Assembly: GCA_024236075.1 (NCBI GenBank)
Contig: JACKLE010000005.1
Span: 1 to 64,000, forward strand
DNA length: 64,000 nt
Direction: 5' to 3'
Origin: Alphaproteobacteria bacterium
Lineage (GTDB): Bacteria; Pseudomonadota; Alphaproteobacteria; JACAEB01
Shown here: positions 27,577 through 36,841 of the stretch, one piece after another
Layout of the letters: every line of letters begins with the position of its first letter
Position numbering within the stretch: the first letter of the stretch is position 1
The notes under the pieces: generated by a model
Told to the model about the DNA's origin: nothing
The model's database searches: none
Seen by the model: only the letters and a program-made list of their open reading frames with translations
Position numbers and translations under genes: made by a program

Positions 27577-28293
27577 CTACCGGCCGAAGATGTCCGCGAT
27601 CCGCGCCTGGATGGCCATGGCGGCATCCCGCGGGCTCGCCGCGTCGCGGATGGGGCGGCCGACCACGATGTAGTCGGCGCCGAGGCGGAAGGCGTCCTCG
27701 ACGTCGACGGCCCGCTTCTGATCGTCGGTCGGGCGGTTGGCCACCGGGCGGATGCCCGGCACGACGACGAGGAGCCTCTCTCCCAGCTCCGACCTCAGGC
27801 GCGCGGCCTCGAGGCCCGAGGAGACGACGCCGTCGCAGCCGAGCGCGAGCGCCCGGCGCGCGCGCGAGAGGACGAGCGCCTCGGCGTCGGCCTGAAAGCC
27901 GAGATCGTCGAGGTCGCCCCGATCGAGGCTCGTCAGCACCGTGACGGCGAGGATCTTCACCTCGCCCTTCGCGTCCGCCGCGGCCTTCAGGATGGCGTCG
28001 TTGCCGTGGACGGTCGCGAAGTCGGGGCGATGGCGCGCGAGGCCGCGAACGGCCGAGGCGACCGTCTGCGGAATGTCGAAGAATTTGAGGTCGGCGAAGA
28101 CCTTCTTGCCGCGCGCCTTGAGCTCGGCCATGAGGTCGAAATAGGCCCCCGACATGGCGAGCTCGAGCCCGAGCTTGTAGAAGGCGACGCTCTCGCCCAG
28201 CGTCTCGACGAGGGCGAGCGCGTCCTCGCGGTCGGGCACGTCGAGCGCGACGATGAGCCGCTCGCGCGCCGGGATGGGCTTGGCCGATGGCAT
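27577..28293 (-). CDS. pyrF: orotidine 5'-phosphate decarboxylase
   Basis: A 238-residue TIM-barrel enzyme making UMP from OMP, the last step of de novo pyrimidine synthesis. The catalytic Asp-Lys-Asp array is in FADLKFFDIP (D68, K70, D73), the N-terminal strand is LIVALDVPD, and the phosphate site is in VVPGIRP and ADYIVVGRPI. ATG at 28291-28293. The upstream cyclase gene ends 56 bp away on the same strand. Confidence 0.96.
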   Translation of the reverse strand: MPSAKPIPARERLIVALDVPDREDALALVETLGESVAFYKLGLELAMSGAYFDLMAELKARGKKVFADLKFFDIPQTVASAVRGLARHRPDFATVHGNDAILKAAADAKGEVKILAVTVLTSLDRGDLDDLGFQADAEALVLSRARRALALGCDGVVSSGLEAARLRSELGERLLVVVPGIRPVANRPTDDQKRAVDVEDAFRLGADYIVVGRPIRDAASPRDAAMAIQARIADIFGR

Positions 28294-28349
28294 GAGGCTA
28301 CCTCTCGACATGTGCCTAGCGCGGGCCGCACGGCCTGTCCAGCGGGCGC

Positions 28350-29552
28350 TCACCCCCTCCGCGGGCGGAGGGAAAAGATCTCCTGGGGCGCGCGCATGCC
28401 CTTGAGCACGTGGACGCCGAGCGAGGCGAGGGGCACGCCGGGCACGAGGGCGGCGAAGGCGCTGGAGGCGAGGATCGGGGCGCCAAGAGTCTTCGTCAGC
28501 GTTTCGATTCGCACGACCTCGTTGACCGTGGGTCCGATCACGGTGAAGTCGAGGCGCGCGCGGCTGCCCACATTGCCGAAGCTCACCGGCCCGTAGCCGA
28601 GCGCGAAGCCGCCCGCGACCGCCGAGACGCTTTCGGGCAGCTCTTCCGGGGCGAGGCCCGAGAGCGCGCGGTCGGCATCCTGCGCGGCGTGCGCGGCGTG
28701 GACCGCGACCTCCTCCAGCATCTCGCGCGAGGCCTCGGGCTCGATGGGGAAGACGGTGAGGATGCCGTCGCCGACGAGCTTCACCACGTCGCCGCCATGG
28801 GCCGCGACCGGGGCGGCGATCGCGTCGTAGAAGACGTTGAGGAGCGCCACGAGATCGCCGGCGCCGAGGCGCTCGGCCTGGTGGGTGAAGCCGCGCATGT
28901 CGGCGAAGAGCAGCACGGCGGCGAGCGCCTCCGATTCGGAGCGGCGGATGCGGCCCGCGAGGATGCGGTTCGCCGCCAGCGCGCCGAGATAGGTCTCGAG
29001 CAGCGTGCGGCTCGTCACCCGCGCATGGGCGATCTCCATCCTGAGGCAGATGAGCGGCATGAGGTCGTAGAGGAGCGTCAGCGCGTCGGTCGAGAAGCCT
29101 TCCGGCGCGTCGCTCGCCCACGAGACGAAGTGGCGGCTGCCGTCCGAGAAGGTCAGCGGCATCGCCATATAGTCCGTGTACCCCTCGGCCTTGAGGTCCT
29201 CCAGCACCGGGAACTCGAGCGGTCCCTCCGCGCCCGGGCCCGCGATGCGCCGGCGCACGGCGGCCGCGCCGTCGTGGATGAGGCGCACGGGGCTCACCAG
29301 ATAGTCGGGCTGGGTGCGGGCGGTGAGCGGCAGGAGGTCGAGCGAGTGGCCGAGCCCGCGCTCCCAGCGGAAGGCGCGCGCGCCGACCTCCGGATGCACG
29401 TCGTTGAGCGCGACCATGACCCGGCGCAGCGGCACGCCGGCCGCGACGAGGCGCTCGGCGAGCTCGCCCACCACGCGCTCGCCCTCGAGGGCGAGCCCGC
29501 CATGGTCCGCGAGCCACTGCGCCACGCCGCCTTCCGCCGCCGCTCCGCTCAT
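28350..29552 (-). CDS. class III adenylate/guanylate cyclase with N-terminal sensory region
   Basis: A 400-residue protein. Residues about 212-395 are a class III nucleotide cyclase catalytic domain: metal-binding D218 in LLFADMRGFT and D262 in KLVGDGILTVFP, and the transition-state Asn/Arg pair in TVNEVVRIE. Residues 1-190 resemble a GAF-like sensory domain (TDYMAMPLTFSDGSRHFVSWASD). No membrane helix is seen, so the enzyme is soluble. It should convert ATP (or GTP) to the cyclic nucleotide; the signal is unknown. ATG at 29550-29552 (MSGAAAEG). Confidence 0.88.
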   Translation of the reverse strand: MSGAAAEGGVAQWLADHGGLALEGERVVGELAERLVAAGVPLRRVMVALNDVHPEVGARAFRWERGLGHSLDLLPLTARTQPDYLVSPVRLIHDGAAAVRRRIAGPGAEGPLEFPVLEDLKAEGYTDYMAMPLTFSDGSRHFVSWASDAPEGFSTDALTLLYDLMPLICLRMEIAHARVTSRTLLETYLGALAANRILAGRIRRSESEALAAVLLFADMRGFTHQAERLGAGDLVALLNVFYDAIAAPVAAHGGDVVKLVGDGILTVFPIEPEASREMLEEVAVHAAHAAQDADRALSGLAPEELPESVSAVAGGFALGYGPVSFGNVGSRARLDFTVIGPTVNEVVRIETLTKTLGAPILASSAFAALVPGVPLASLGVHVLKGMRAPQEIFSLRPRRG

Positions 29553-29762
29553 CTTTCCTGTCCTCGGTTCCGACCGGCGCTTATCCCGCACGGCGCGCGG
29601 GGAAAGTTGACCTTGCCGGCCGAGCGGACCATCTCATGGGCGCGCTGTGCGCGCCAAGCGCCGTCAGGGGTTGGCGCGCGCGCGCTCCATGTTCATCATG
29701 GGTCGGTCCGCGGCGGTCCGGACGACGCGGCCGCCACCGCCGCAGCATTTGGAAGCAGGCCC

Positions 29763-30314
29763 ATGTTCATCGAGACCCAGTCGACCCCGAATCCCGCGAC
29801 TCTCAAGTTCCTGCCGGGCCGCGCCGTGATGGCGGAAGGGGTCCTCGACATCGCCGACGCGCAGGGCGCCGAGGCCTCGCCGCTCGCCGAGCGGCTCTTC
29901 GCGGCCGGGCCGGTCTCGCGGGTTTTCCTCGGGCCGGACTTCATCTCCGTGACGCTCGAGGACGGCGACTGGACCCAGGCCAAGCCCGCCATTCTCGGCG
30001 CGATCATGGACCATTTCCTGGCCGGCGATCCCGTCCTGCGCGCGGACGCCGCCCTGAGCGGACACGATGCCTATGAGGGCGAGAACGCCGAAATCGTCGA
30101 GGAGATCAAGGAGATCCTCGACACCCGCGTGCGCCCGGCCGTCGCCCAGGACGGCGGCGACATCGTCTTCCACGCCTTTCGCGACGGCATCGTCTACCTG
30201 CACATGCGCGGCTCGTGCTCGGGCTGCCCGTCCTCGACGCTGACCTTGAAGCGCGGCATCGAGAACATGCTGAAGCAATATGTCCCCGAGGTCGCGGCCG
30301 TGGAGGCCGTGTGA
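29763..30314 (+). CDS. NfuA/NifU-like Fe-S cluster scaffold protein
   Basis: A 183-residue protein with the N-terminal Nfu_N domain (MFIETQSTPNPATLKFLPG) and a C-terminal NifU-like domain with CSGC (C152 and C155) that binds an intersubunit 4Fe-4S cluster. It delivers clusters to target enzymes. This is the standard alphaproteobacterial Nfu. The 210 bp upstream (29553-29762) contain no clear gene; a TTGACC at about 29608 is the only promoter-like trace. Confidence 0.94.
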   Translation: MFIETQSTPNPATLKFLPGRAVMAEGVLDIADAQGAEASPLAERLFAAGPVSRVFLGPDFISVTLEDGDWTQAKPAILGAIMDHFLAGDPVLRADAALSGHDAYEGENAEIVEEIKEILDTRVRPAVAQDGGDIVFHAFRDGIVYLHMRGSCSGCPSSTLTLKRGIENMLKQYVPEVAAVEAV

Positions 30315-30359
30315 GTTCCTCTTTCCCGCCGCCCCATTTCCTATCGAGCGAGGAATCTC

Positions 30360-30953
30360 ATGGCCAAGACGCTCTCCGACGAGGGTCTCGATCTCATCTT
30401 CCGCGACGCCCATACCGCCAATGAATGGGACGGAAGCGACATATCCTCGGCGATGGTGCAGGCGGTCTACGACCTCATGAAATGGGGCCCGACGAGCGCG
30501 AACTCCTGTCCGGGGCGCTTCGTCTTCGTAAAGAGCGCCGAGGCCAAGGAACGGCTGAAGCCGCATGTGGCGGCGGGAAACCGCGACAAGACCATGGCCG
30601 CGCCCGTGACCGCGATCGTCGCCTACGACTCGCGCTTCTACGAGCTCATGCCCCAGCTCTTCCCGCACAATCCGAAGATCGGCGACGTCTTCTCGGGCAA
30701 TGCGGAGCTCGCCGCGGAGACGGCCTTCCGCAACGGCTCGCTGCAGGGCGCCTATCTCATCGTTGCGGCCCGAGCGCTCGGGCTCGATTGCGGGCCGATG
30801 TCCGGGTTCAACCGCGAGGGCGTCGACAAGGAGTTCTTTCCCGACGGGCGGTGGCGCTCGAACTTCCTCTGCAATATCGGCCACGCCAAGCCCGGCAGCT
30901 TCTACCCGCGCAATCCCCGCCTCGAATTCGACGAGGCCTGCGAGCTTCTCTAG
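30360..30953 (+). CDS. malonic semialdehyde reductase-like nitroreductase (RutE/HadB family)
   Basis: A 197-residue FMN-dependent nitroreductase fold protein. Signatures are the N-terminal LIFRDAHTANEWDG, DLMKWGPTSANSCPGRF for flavin binding, and SLQGAYLIVAARALGLDCGPMSGFN. RutE reduces malonic semialdehyde to 3-hydroxypropionate in uracil catabolism, but no other rut genes are here, so the in vivo substrate is uncertain. The gene sits between nfu and tsaB, which are adjacent in many relatives, and so looks like an insertion. Confidence 0.9.
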   Translation: MAKTLSDEGLDLIFRDAHTANEWDGSDISSAMVQAVYDLMKWGPTSANSCPGRFVFVKSAEAKERLKPHVAAGNRDKTMAAPVTAIVAYDSRFYELMPQLFPHNPKIGDVFSGNAELAAETAFRNGSLQGAYLIVAARALGLDCGPMSGFNREGVDKEFFPDGRWRSNFLCNIGHAKPGSFYPRNPRLEFDEACELL

Positions 30954-30968
30954 CGGGCGGAGGGGGCG

Positions 30969-31649
30969 ATGGCCGTCCTCGCGCTCGACACCGCGCTCGC
31001 CGCGACTTCCGTCGCCTTCCTGGAGGAGGCGGGGCCGCAGGCGCGGCTCGCGCTGCGCGCGGAGCCCATGGCCCGCGGCCATGCCGAGCGGCTTTTTCCC
31101 CTCCTGCGCGCGACGCTCGCCGAGGCCGGCGCGCGCCTTGCCGACATCGACCGTTTCGCCGTGACGGTGGGGCCCGGGAGCTTCACGGGCGTGCGCGTGG
31201 GCCTCGCGGCCGCACGCGGACTGGCGCTCGCGGCCGGAAAGCCGCTGGTCGGCGTCACGACCTTCGATGCGCTCGGCGAGGCCCTCGCGGAGGCGGAGGG
31301 CGTCACGGCCGGTCTCGAGGCGCTCGCCTTCGCGGCGCCGCGCGGCGAGCTCTTCCTGGAGCTGCGCTTCGGCGGCCGGCCGCTCGGGCCGCCGGTGGCC
31401 CTTTCGCCCGCGGCCGCGGCGGCGCATGTCGCCGCCAGGGGCAAGCCCGAGCGCCTCGCGGGCTCGGGGGCCGGCCTCCTCGCGCGCGCGCTTGCGGCGC
31501 AAGGTGGCGGAACCGTCCGGGTCTGCGCCCTCGAGGCGGGGCATGCCGGCCATGTGGCGCGGCTCGCGGTGCGCGCGCCCCTGCCCGACGGGCCGCCCCG
31601 CCCCCTCTATCTGCGCGAGGCCGATGCCGTTCCCGCGAGGCCGGCATGA
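30969..31649 (+). CDS. tsaB: tRNA threonylcarbamoyladenosine biosynthesis protein TsaB
   Basis: A 226-residue ASKHA-fold protein (YeaZ) acting with TsaD and TsaE in t6A37 modification of tRNAs. The N-terminal VLALDTALAATSVAFLE and the family signature AVTVGPGSFTGVRVGLAAARGLA are present. rimI overlaps its 3' end by 4 bp (ATGA), the common tsaB-rimI arrangement. Confidence 0.95.
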   Translation: MAVLALDTALAATSVAFLEEAGPQARLALRAEPMARGHAERLFPLLRATLAEAGARLADIDRFAVTVGPGSFTGVRVGLAAARGLALAAGKPLVGVTTFDALGEALAEAEGVTAGLEALAFAAPRGELFLELRFGGRPLGPPVALSPAAAAAHVAARGKPERLAGSGAGLLARALAAQGGGTVRVCALEAGHAGHVARLAVRAPLPDGPPRPLYLREADAVPARPA

Positions 31650-32128
31650 CGACAGGGGAGGCGGCGCTGAGGCTCCTCCTTCCCGCCGACGCGGACGGCG
31701 CGGCCGAGGTGCACGGCGCCGCCTTCGACGAGCCCTGGTCGGCAGGCGAGCTCGCCGCGATGCTCGCCATGCCGACGACCTTTGGGCTCGCCAGCGCGCA
31801 GGGGGCGCGGCTCCTCGGCTTCGTCCTGGTGCGCGATTCGGGGGCCGAGGCCGAGGTGCTCACCGTGGCGGTCGTCCCCGCGGACCGGCGGCGCGGCATC
31901 GCCCGGGCCCTGGTCGAGGGCGCCTGCGGGCTCGCACGGCAGCGCGGCGCCACGGTGCTCTTTCTCGAGGTCGCCGAAGACAACGCGCCGGCGCGCGCGC
32001 TCTACGCGGCCTGCGGCTTCGCGCCTCTCTCGCGGCGGCCGGGCTATTATCGCCGGCGCGACGCGCGCGGGCGCATCGTGGGCGTCGTGGACGCCCTCGT
32101 CCTCGAGCGGCGCCTCGCAAGTGCTTGA
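31646..32128 (+). CDS. rimI: ribosomal protein S18 alanine N-acetyltransferase RimI
   Basis: A 160-residue GNAT acetyltransferase. The acetyl-CoA pyrophosphate loop is AVVPADRRRGIARALVEG, preceded by the beta-bulge strand LGFVLVRDSGAEAEVLTV and followed by LFLEVAEDNAPARALYAACGF, a strong RimI signature. It acetylates the N-terminal alanine of ribosomal protein S18. The ATG overlaps the tsaB stop. The C-terminus contains YYRR as usual for RimI. Confidence 0.93.
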   Translation: MTTGEAALRLLLPADADGAAEVHGAAFDEPWSAGELAAMLAMPTTFGLASAQGARLLGFVLVRDSGAEAEVLTVAVVPADRRRGIARALVEGACGLARQRGATVLFLEVAEDNAPARALYAACGFAPLSRRPGYYRRRDARGRIVGVVDALVLERRLASA

Positions 32129-32230
32129 CCGCTCAGTTGTCTCGCCACATTCCGGGGACTAGATTGCCAGCGGATCTTCCGCGCGCCTCGCGCCGGCGGA
32201 CGCGCTCTCACGGCAAGACGGGATGCTGGC

Positions 32231-32677
32231 GTGGACAGAATCGAAAATCTCTGCATCGAGAAGGGCATGCGGATGACCGAGCAGCGGCGCATCATCGCCC
32301 GCGTGCTCTCCCTTGCCGTGGACCATCCGGACGTCGAGGAGGTCTACCGCCGCGCGTCGGAGATCGACCCGAAGATCTCGATCGCGACCGTCTATCGGAC
32401 GCTGCGCCTCTTCGAGGAGGCGGGCATCCTCGAGCGCCACGATTTCGGCGACGGGCGCGCGCGCTACGAGGAGGCGAGCGAGGTCCACCACGACCATCTG
32501 ATCGACCTGCATTCGGGCCGCGTCGTCGAGTTCCGGGACGACGAGATCGAGCGCCTGCAGAAGCTCATCGCGGACCGGCTCGGCTACCGCCTCGTCGATC
32601 ATCGGCTCGAGCTCTACGCCGTGCCGAAGGATCTCGAGCCCGAGAAGGCCGTGAGCCTGAAGCACCGCCACCGCTGA
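32231..32677 (+). CDS. fur: Fur family transcriptional regulator (Fur/Mur type)
   Basis: A 148-residue metal regulator starting at GTG. The winged helix has SIATVYRTLRLFEEAGILERHDFGDGRARYE, and the metal-binding region EVHHDHLIDLHSGRVVEF holds the His-rich ligands. In Hyphomicrobiales the Fur ortholog at this position, after rimI, usually senses manganese (Mur) rather than iron. That assignment is from synteny, not from sequence. A second Fur-family regulator, Irr, is at 56309. No Cys-x2-Cys structural zinc pair is seen. Confidence 0.92.
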   Translation: MDRIENLCIEKGMRMTEQRRIIARVLSLAVDHPDVEEVYRRASEIDPKISIATVYRTLRLFEEAGILERHDFGDGRARYEEASEVHHDHLIDLHSGRVVEFRDDEIERLQKLIADRLGYRLVDHRLELYAVPKDLEPEKAVSLKHRHR

Positions 32678-32904
32678 CGGCCCCCCTTTCGCCCAAATTG
32701 ACTGGCCCTGTGGATGCGCGGCGGCGCGACGGGGCGCGACGCGCTGCACGAGAGGTTTGCAAGCTGCCTCGGTCATGTGATCATTGCTTGTGCACCGGGG
32801 GGCCGTGGGGGCCTTCCTGCATGCCGCGCGCGACGGCCGGAAAGGCTTGGCGGGCGGGCGCGACCCGTGCAGGGCGGTAGACGCGGGCGCTGGGAGGATT
32901 TGCC

Positions 32905-33780
32905 GTGCGCGAGCTTCGGTCCCTGATGGTGGCGGCGGGCTTTGTCCTGGCTTGCCTGGTGCTGATGCCGGTCCAGGCGCTCGTCCTGCTGCTGCGCCAT
33001 CCGGCCTCCGACGCCGTTCCGCAGCTCTTCTTTCGGATCGTGCTCGCGCTGATGGGCGCGCGCGTCGTGGTGCGGGGCGAGATCGCGCGCGGCACGCCGC
33101 TCCTCGTCACGTCCAATCACACCTCCTATCTCGACATTCCGGTCATCGGCTCGGTGGCCCCGCTTTCCTTCATCGCCAAGCGCCAGGTGCGCGACTGGCC
33201 GCTTTTCGGCGTTCTGGCCCAGCTCGACCGCTCGGTCTTCGTCGATCGCGACAGCCGGGGCCGCGCCGTCGACGACGTCGCCCAGATCAAGGCCCGGCTC
33301 GCCAAGGGCGAGACGCTCGTGCTCTTTCCCGAGGGCACCTCGAACACGGGAAACGGCGTGCTGGCGTTCAAGAGCGCCCTGATCGGCGCCGTCCACTACC
33401 GGGCCGAAGGCGAGAAGGCGGGCCCGCCGGTCCAGGTGCAGCCGCTCTCGGTGGCCTATACGCGGCTCCACGGCCTTCCCATGGGCCGCCAGTTCCGGCC
33501 GAATTTCGCCTGGTACGGCGACATGAGCCTCATTCCGCATCTTTGGCGCGTCTTCGGCATCGGCCCGTTCGACGTGGAGCTCGAGTTCCACGAGCCGGTT
33601 GCGCTCGATGCCTTCCCCTCGCGCAAGGCGCTGACCTCGCACGTCCAGGAGGTGGTGCACGCAGGCGTCGGCGCGGCGCTTTCGGGCCGGCGGCCGGAGC
33701 CCGCGCGGCCGCAGGCCGAGCCCGAGGGCGCCCGCGCGCCCGCCGTCGTGCCCCCCATGTCTCCCGCGCCGACGGCCTGA
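32905..33780 (+). CDS. 1-acyl-sn-glycerol-3-phosphate acyltransferase (PlsC family)
   Basis: A 291-residue membrane acyltransferase. An N-terminal hydrophobic stretch (about 7-31) is followed by the catalytic HX4D motif in NHTSYLD (H72, D77) and the acceptor-binding FPEGTS (141-146). It acylates lysophosphatidic acid or, as for OlsA homologues, lyso-ornithine lipid. GTG start with GGGAGG nearby. The C-terminal 35 residues are Pro/Ala-rich. The 227 bp before it contain a TGATCA-centred AT-rich patch but no clear promoter. Confidence 0.9.
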   Translation: MRELRSLMVAAGFVLACLVLMPVQALVLLLRHPASDAVPQLFFRIVLALMGARVVVRGEIARGTPLLVTSNHTSYLDIPVIGSVAPLSFIAKRQVRDWPLFGVLAQLDRSVFVDRDSRGRAVDDVAQIKARLAKGETLVLFPEGTSNTGNGVLAFKSALIGAVHYRAEGEKAGPPVQVQPLSVAYTRLHGLPMGRQFRPNFAWYGDMSLIPHLWRVFGIGPFDVELEFHEPVALDAFPSRKALTSHVQEVVHAGVGAALSGRRPEPARPQAEPEGARAPAVVPPMSPAPTA

Positions 33781-33816
33781 GGCGAGCCTTGCCTTTCGGT
33801 GCGGCCGGGGCCAAAG

Positions 33817-35208
33817 ATGGCCCATCTCGCGAACTCGTCCCGGCGGTGCAGGCAGGCTTTGTCGAAGCGGCTCTTCATCAAGACCTATGGCTGTCAGATG
33901 AACGTCTATGACAGCCGCCGCATGGCCGACCTCCTGGCGCCGCACGGCTTTGCCCCGGTCGAGGGGCCCGAGGGCGCCGATCTCGTCATCCTCAACACCT
34001 GCCATATTCGCGAGAAGGCGGCCGAGAAGGTCTATTCCGATATCGGCCGGCTGCGCGCCCATCAGCGCGCCAAGGCCGATTCCGGCGGGCGCATGGTGCT
34101 CGCGGTCGCGGGCTGCGTCGCCCAGGGCGAGGGCGCCGAGATCCTCGCGCGCGCGAAGGGGGTCGATCTCGTCGTCGGACCGCAGACCTATCACCGCCTT
34201 CCCGAAGCGCTCGCCCGCCTTGCGCGCGGCGGCGGACCGGCCGTCCTCGCCGACTTTCCCGCGGAAGAGAAGTTCGACGCGCTGCCGGCGCCCGCCGGCG
34301 CGCAGGGGCCCGCGGCGTTCCTCACCGTGCAGGAAGGCTGCGACCGCTTTTGTACCTTCTGCGTCGTTCCCTATACGCGCGGCCCGGAATATTCGCGCCC
34401 GGTCGCGGCGATCCTCGACGAGGCGCGGGCGCTCGTGGCCGGCGGGGCGCGCGAGCTGACGCTGCTCGGCCAGAACGTCAATGCATGGTCCGGCGAGGGA
34501 CCCGGCGGCCGGCGCTGGGGCTTTGCGCGTCTCCTCTTCGCGCTCGCGGAGGCGACGGGCGTGCCGCGCCTGCGCTACACGACGAGCCATCCCCTGGCGA
34601 TGGACGCCGAGCTGATCGCCGCGCATCGCGATCTGCCCGCGCTCCTGCCCTGGCTCCATCTTCCGGTCCAGGCCGGCTCGGACCGCGTGCTCGGCGCGAT
34701 GAACCGTCAGCATTCGGCGGACGAGTACCGCCGCACCGTCGCGGCGCTGCGCGAGGCGCGCCCCGACATCGCGCTCTCCTCGGACTTCATCGTCGGCTTT
34801 CCCGGAGAGAGCGCCGAGGATTTCGAGGCGACGCTCGCTCTCGTGCGGGAGATCGGCTTCGCCGAGGCCTTCGCGTTCAAATATTCCCGGCGCCCCGGCA
34901 CGCCCGCCGCAGCGCTCGCGGGCCAGGTGCGCGAGGAGGAGAAGGCGGAGCGCCTTGCGCGCCTGCAGGAGCTGCTCGCCGCGCAGCGCGACGCCTTCCT
35001 CGCGCCCATGCTCGGCCGGACGGTTTCGGTCCTCTTCGAGAAGCCGGGCCGGCATCCGGGTCAGCTTTCGGGCCGATCGCCCCATTTCGTGCCCGTCCAT
35101 GCCGAGGGGCCGGCGAGCCTCGTCGGCGCGATCCGCGAGGTGACGGTGGAGGGCGTCGACACGCGCAGCCTCGCCGGGCGGCTGGCCGGGAAAGCGGAGG
35201 CCGCTTGA
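33817..35208 (+). CDS. miaB: tRNA-2-methylthio-N6-dimethylallyladenosine synthase MiaB
   Basis: A 463-residue radical SAM methylthiotransferase modifying A37 of tRNAs. The N-terminal cluster cysteines are C26 (YGCQMN), C62 (NTCHIRE) and C100 (AGCVAQ); the radical SAM cluster is CDRFCTFC (C175, C179, C182); the C-terminal TRAM domain is present. ATG at 33817 is used; an in-frame GTG at 33799 would add six residues and neither has a strong ribosome site. phoH follows after 9 bp. Confidence 0.95.
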   Translation: MAHLANSSRRCRQALSKRLFIKTYGCQMNVYDSRRMADLLAPHGFAPVEGPEGADLVILNTCHIREKAAEKVYSDIGRLRAHQRAKADSGGRMVLAVAGCVAQGEGAEILARAKGVDLVVGPQTYHRLPEALARLARGGGPAVLADFPAEEKFDALPAPAGAQGPAAFLTVQEGCDRFCTFCVVPYTRGPEYSRPVAAILDEARALVAGGARELTLLGQNVNAWSGEGPGGRRWGFARLLFALAEATGVPRLRYTTSHPLAMDAELIAAHRDLPALLPWLHLPVQAGSDRVLGAMNRQHSADEYRRTVAALREARPDIALSSDFIVGFPGESAEDFEATLALVREIGFAEAFAFKYSRRPGTPAAALAGQVREEEKAERLARLQELLAAQRDAFLAPMLGRTVSVLFEKPGRHPGQLSGRSPHFVPVHAEGPASLVGAIREVTVEGVDTRSLAGRLAGKAEAA

Positions 35209-35217
35209 GGATGACCC

Positions 35218-36288
35218 GTGGCTAAGCGCGCACCGAAGCGGGATGCGGCCCACCGCGTGACACTCGCCTTCGAGGACAATGCGCGCCTGGTCGGCCTCTT
35301 CGGCGCGAACGACCGGCATCTCGCGCGCATCGAGAAGGCGCTCGACGTTCTCATCGGCGCCCGCGGCAACGAGGTCACCGTCGAAGGCACGGTCGAGGGC
35401 TGCCGCCTCGCGCGCCTCGTCCTGGAGCATCTCTACCGGCGCCTCGAGCTCGGCGCTCCCGTCGACGTGAGCGAGGTCGACGGGGCGATCCGCCTCGCCG
35501 TCGGGCGGCGGGCGGGGGGCCCGGCGCTGCGCGTCGCGGAGGAGCTCGGCGAGCTCCTGCGCACGCCCAAGCGCGTCGTCGCGGCACGCTCGCCCAATCA
35601 GCATCTCTATATGGATGCGATGCGCACGAACGAGCTCGTCTTCGGCATGGGCCCCGCCGGTACGGGCAAGACCTTCCTCGCCGTCGCCTATGCCGTGACG
35701 CTCTACCGCTCGGGCGCGGTGGACCGCATCGTGCTCTCGCGCCCGGCCGTCGAGGCGGGCGAGCGGCTCGGATTTCTGCCCGGAGACCTGCGCGAGAAGG
35801 TCGACCCCTATCTGAGGCCGCTCTACGACGCCCTCGGCGACACGCTCGGAGGCGAGGAGACGCGGCGCAAGATCGCCGAGGACGAGATCGAGATCGCGCC
35901 GCTAGCCTTCATGCGGGGACGCACGCTCTCGAACGCGTTCGTGATTCTCGACGAGGCGCAGAACGCGACGCCCATGCAGATGAAGATGTTTCTCACCCGG
36001 CTCGGCGAGAATTCGCGCATGGTGGTGACGGGCGATCCGACGCAGAGCGACCTTCCCGACGGGAGCGTCTCGGGCCTCGCCGACGCGCTCGCCATTCTGC
36101 GGGGCGTCGAGGGGGTCGGCGTCGTCGAGTTCTGCGAAGAGGACGTGGTCCGCCATCCGCTCGTCACGCGGATCGTCAAAGCCTATAGTGCGCGCGAGGC
36201 GGCGGGCGCGCGCGGCGCGCGCGCAAGGGCCCGCGAGGCGAAGCCCCCCGTCGGTTCGCGGCGCACGTCGCGCGAACGCGAGGCATGA
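35218..36288 (+). CDS. PhoH family ATPase
   Basis: A 356-residue protein of the PhoH/YbeZ family with N-terminal KH-like region and Walker A GPAGTGKT (145-152), Walker B FVILDEAQNATPMQMKMFLTRLGENS, and the sensor TGDPTQSDLP. It works with YbeY in RNA metabolism. GTG start at 35218 nearly abuts miaB. The C-terminus is Arg/Ala-rich. ybeY starts 7 bp after the stop. Confidence 0.94.
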   Translation: MAKRAPKRDAAHRVTLAFEDNARLVGLFGANDRHLARIEKALDVLIGARGNEVTVEGTVEGCRLARLVLEHLYRRLELGAPVDVSEVDGAIRLAVGRRAGGPALRVAEELGELLRTPKRVVAARSPNQHLYMDAMRTNELVFGMGPAGTGKTFLAVAYAVTLYRSGAVDRIVLSRPAVEAGERLGFLPGDLREKVDPYLRPLYDALGDTLGGEETRRKIAEDEIEIAPLAFMRGRTLSNAFVILDEAQNATPMQMKMFLTRLGENSRMVVTGDPTQSDLPDGSVSGLADALAILRGVEGVGVVEFCEEDVVRHPLVTRIVKAYSAREAAGARGARARAREAKPPVGSRRTSREREA

Positions 36289-36295
36289 GACCGTC

Positions 36296-36841
36296 TTGAC
36301 GGACAGACCTAAACCCCGCCCGGCGCACGCGATCGCGGTCGAGGTGTGCGCCGGGGACTGGGCCGGCGCCTTTCCCGGGCTCGAGGAGCGCGCGACGGCC
36401 CTGGCTCTCGCGGTTTTCGACGGGGAGGCCGCACGGCTTGGCGGCCGCTGGGCCGAGGTGTCGCTGCTCTTCACCGACGATGCGGAAGTCGCGCGGCTCA
36501 ACGAGGCCTTTCGCGGGCGGGCGGGGCCGACCAACGTCCTCTCGTTTCCGAGCGGGCTTCTCGACGGGCGCGCGCCGCGCCCCGACGGGATGACGGTCCT
36601 GCCGGTCGGCGACGTGGCGCTCGCCTTCGAGACGGTGGCGCGCGAGGCGCGGACGCAGGGCAAGGCCTTCGCCGATCATGCGGGCCACCTCGTCGTCCAC
36701 GGCTTGTTGCATCTTTTCGGCTTCGATCACGCGGGCGTGGAGGAGACACGCGTCATGGAGGATCTCGAGCGCTCGGTGCTTTCCCGCTTCGGCATACCGG
36801 ACCCCTATGCGGACGAGGCAGAGGAGGCGCTTCATGGCTGA
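36296..36841 (+). CDS. ybeY: endoribonuclease YbeY (rRNA maturation factor)
   Basis: A 181-residue zinc-dependent RNase required for 16S rRNA 3'-end maturation and 70S quality control. The metal-binding signature HGLLHLFGFDH is at 135-145. A TTG start at 36296 is inferred because no ATG or GTG precedes the conserved N-terminal strand in this frame, except GTG codons inside it; GAGA lies 5 nt upstream. The 3' end overlaps corC by 8 bp. Confidence 0.93.
   Translation: MTDRPKPRPAHAIAVEVCAGDWAGAFPGLEERATALALAVFDGEAARLGGRWAEVSLLFTDDAEVARLNEAFRGRAGPTNVLSFPSGLLDGRAPRPDGMTVLPVGDVALAFETVAREARTQGKAFADHAGHLVVHGLLHLFGFDHAGVEETRVMEDLERSVLSRFGIPDPYADEAEEALHG

Noticed and set aside
32773..35604. Long antisense frame opposite plsC, miaB and the start of phoH
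   Set aside because: Same reason: no domain, no ribosome site, and the sense strand encodes clear homologues.
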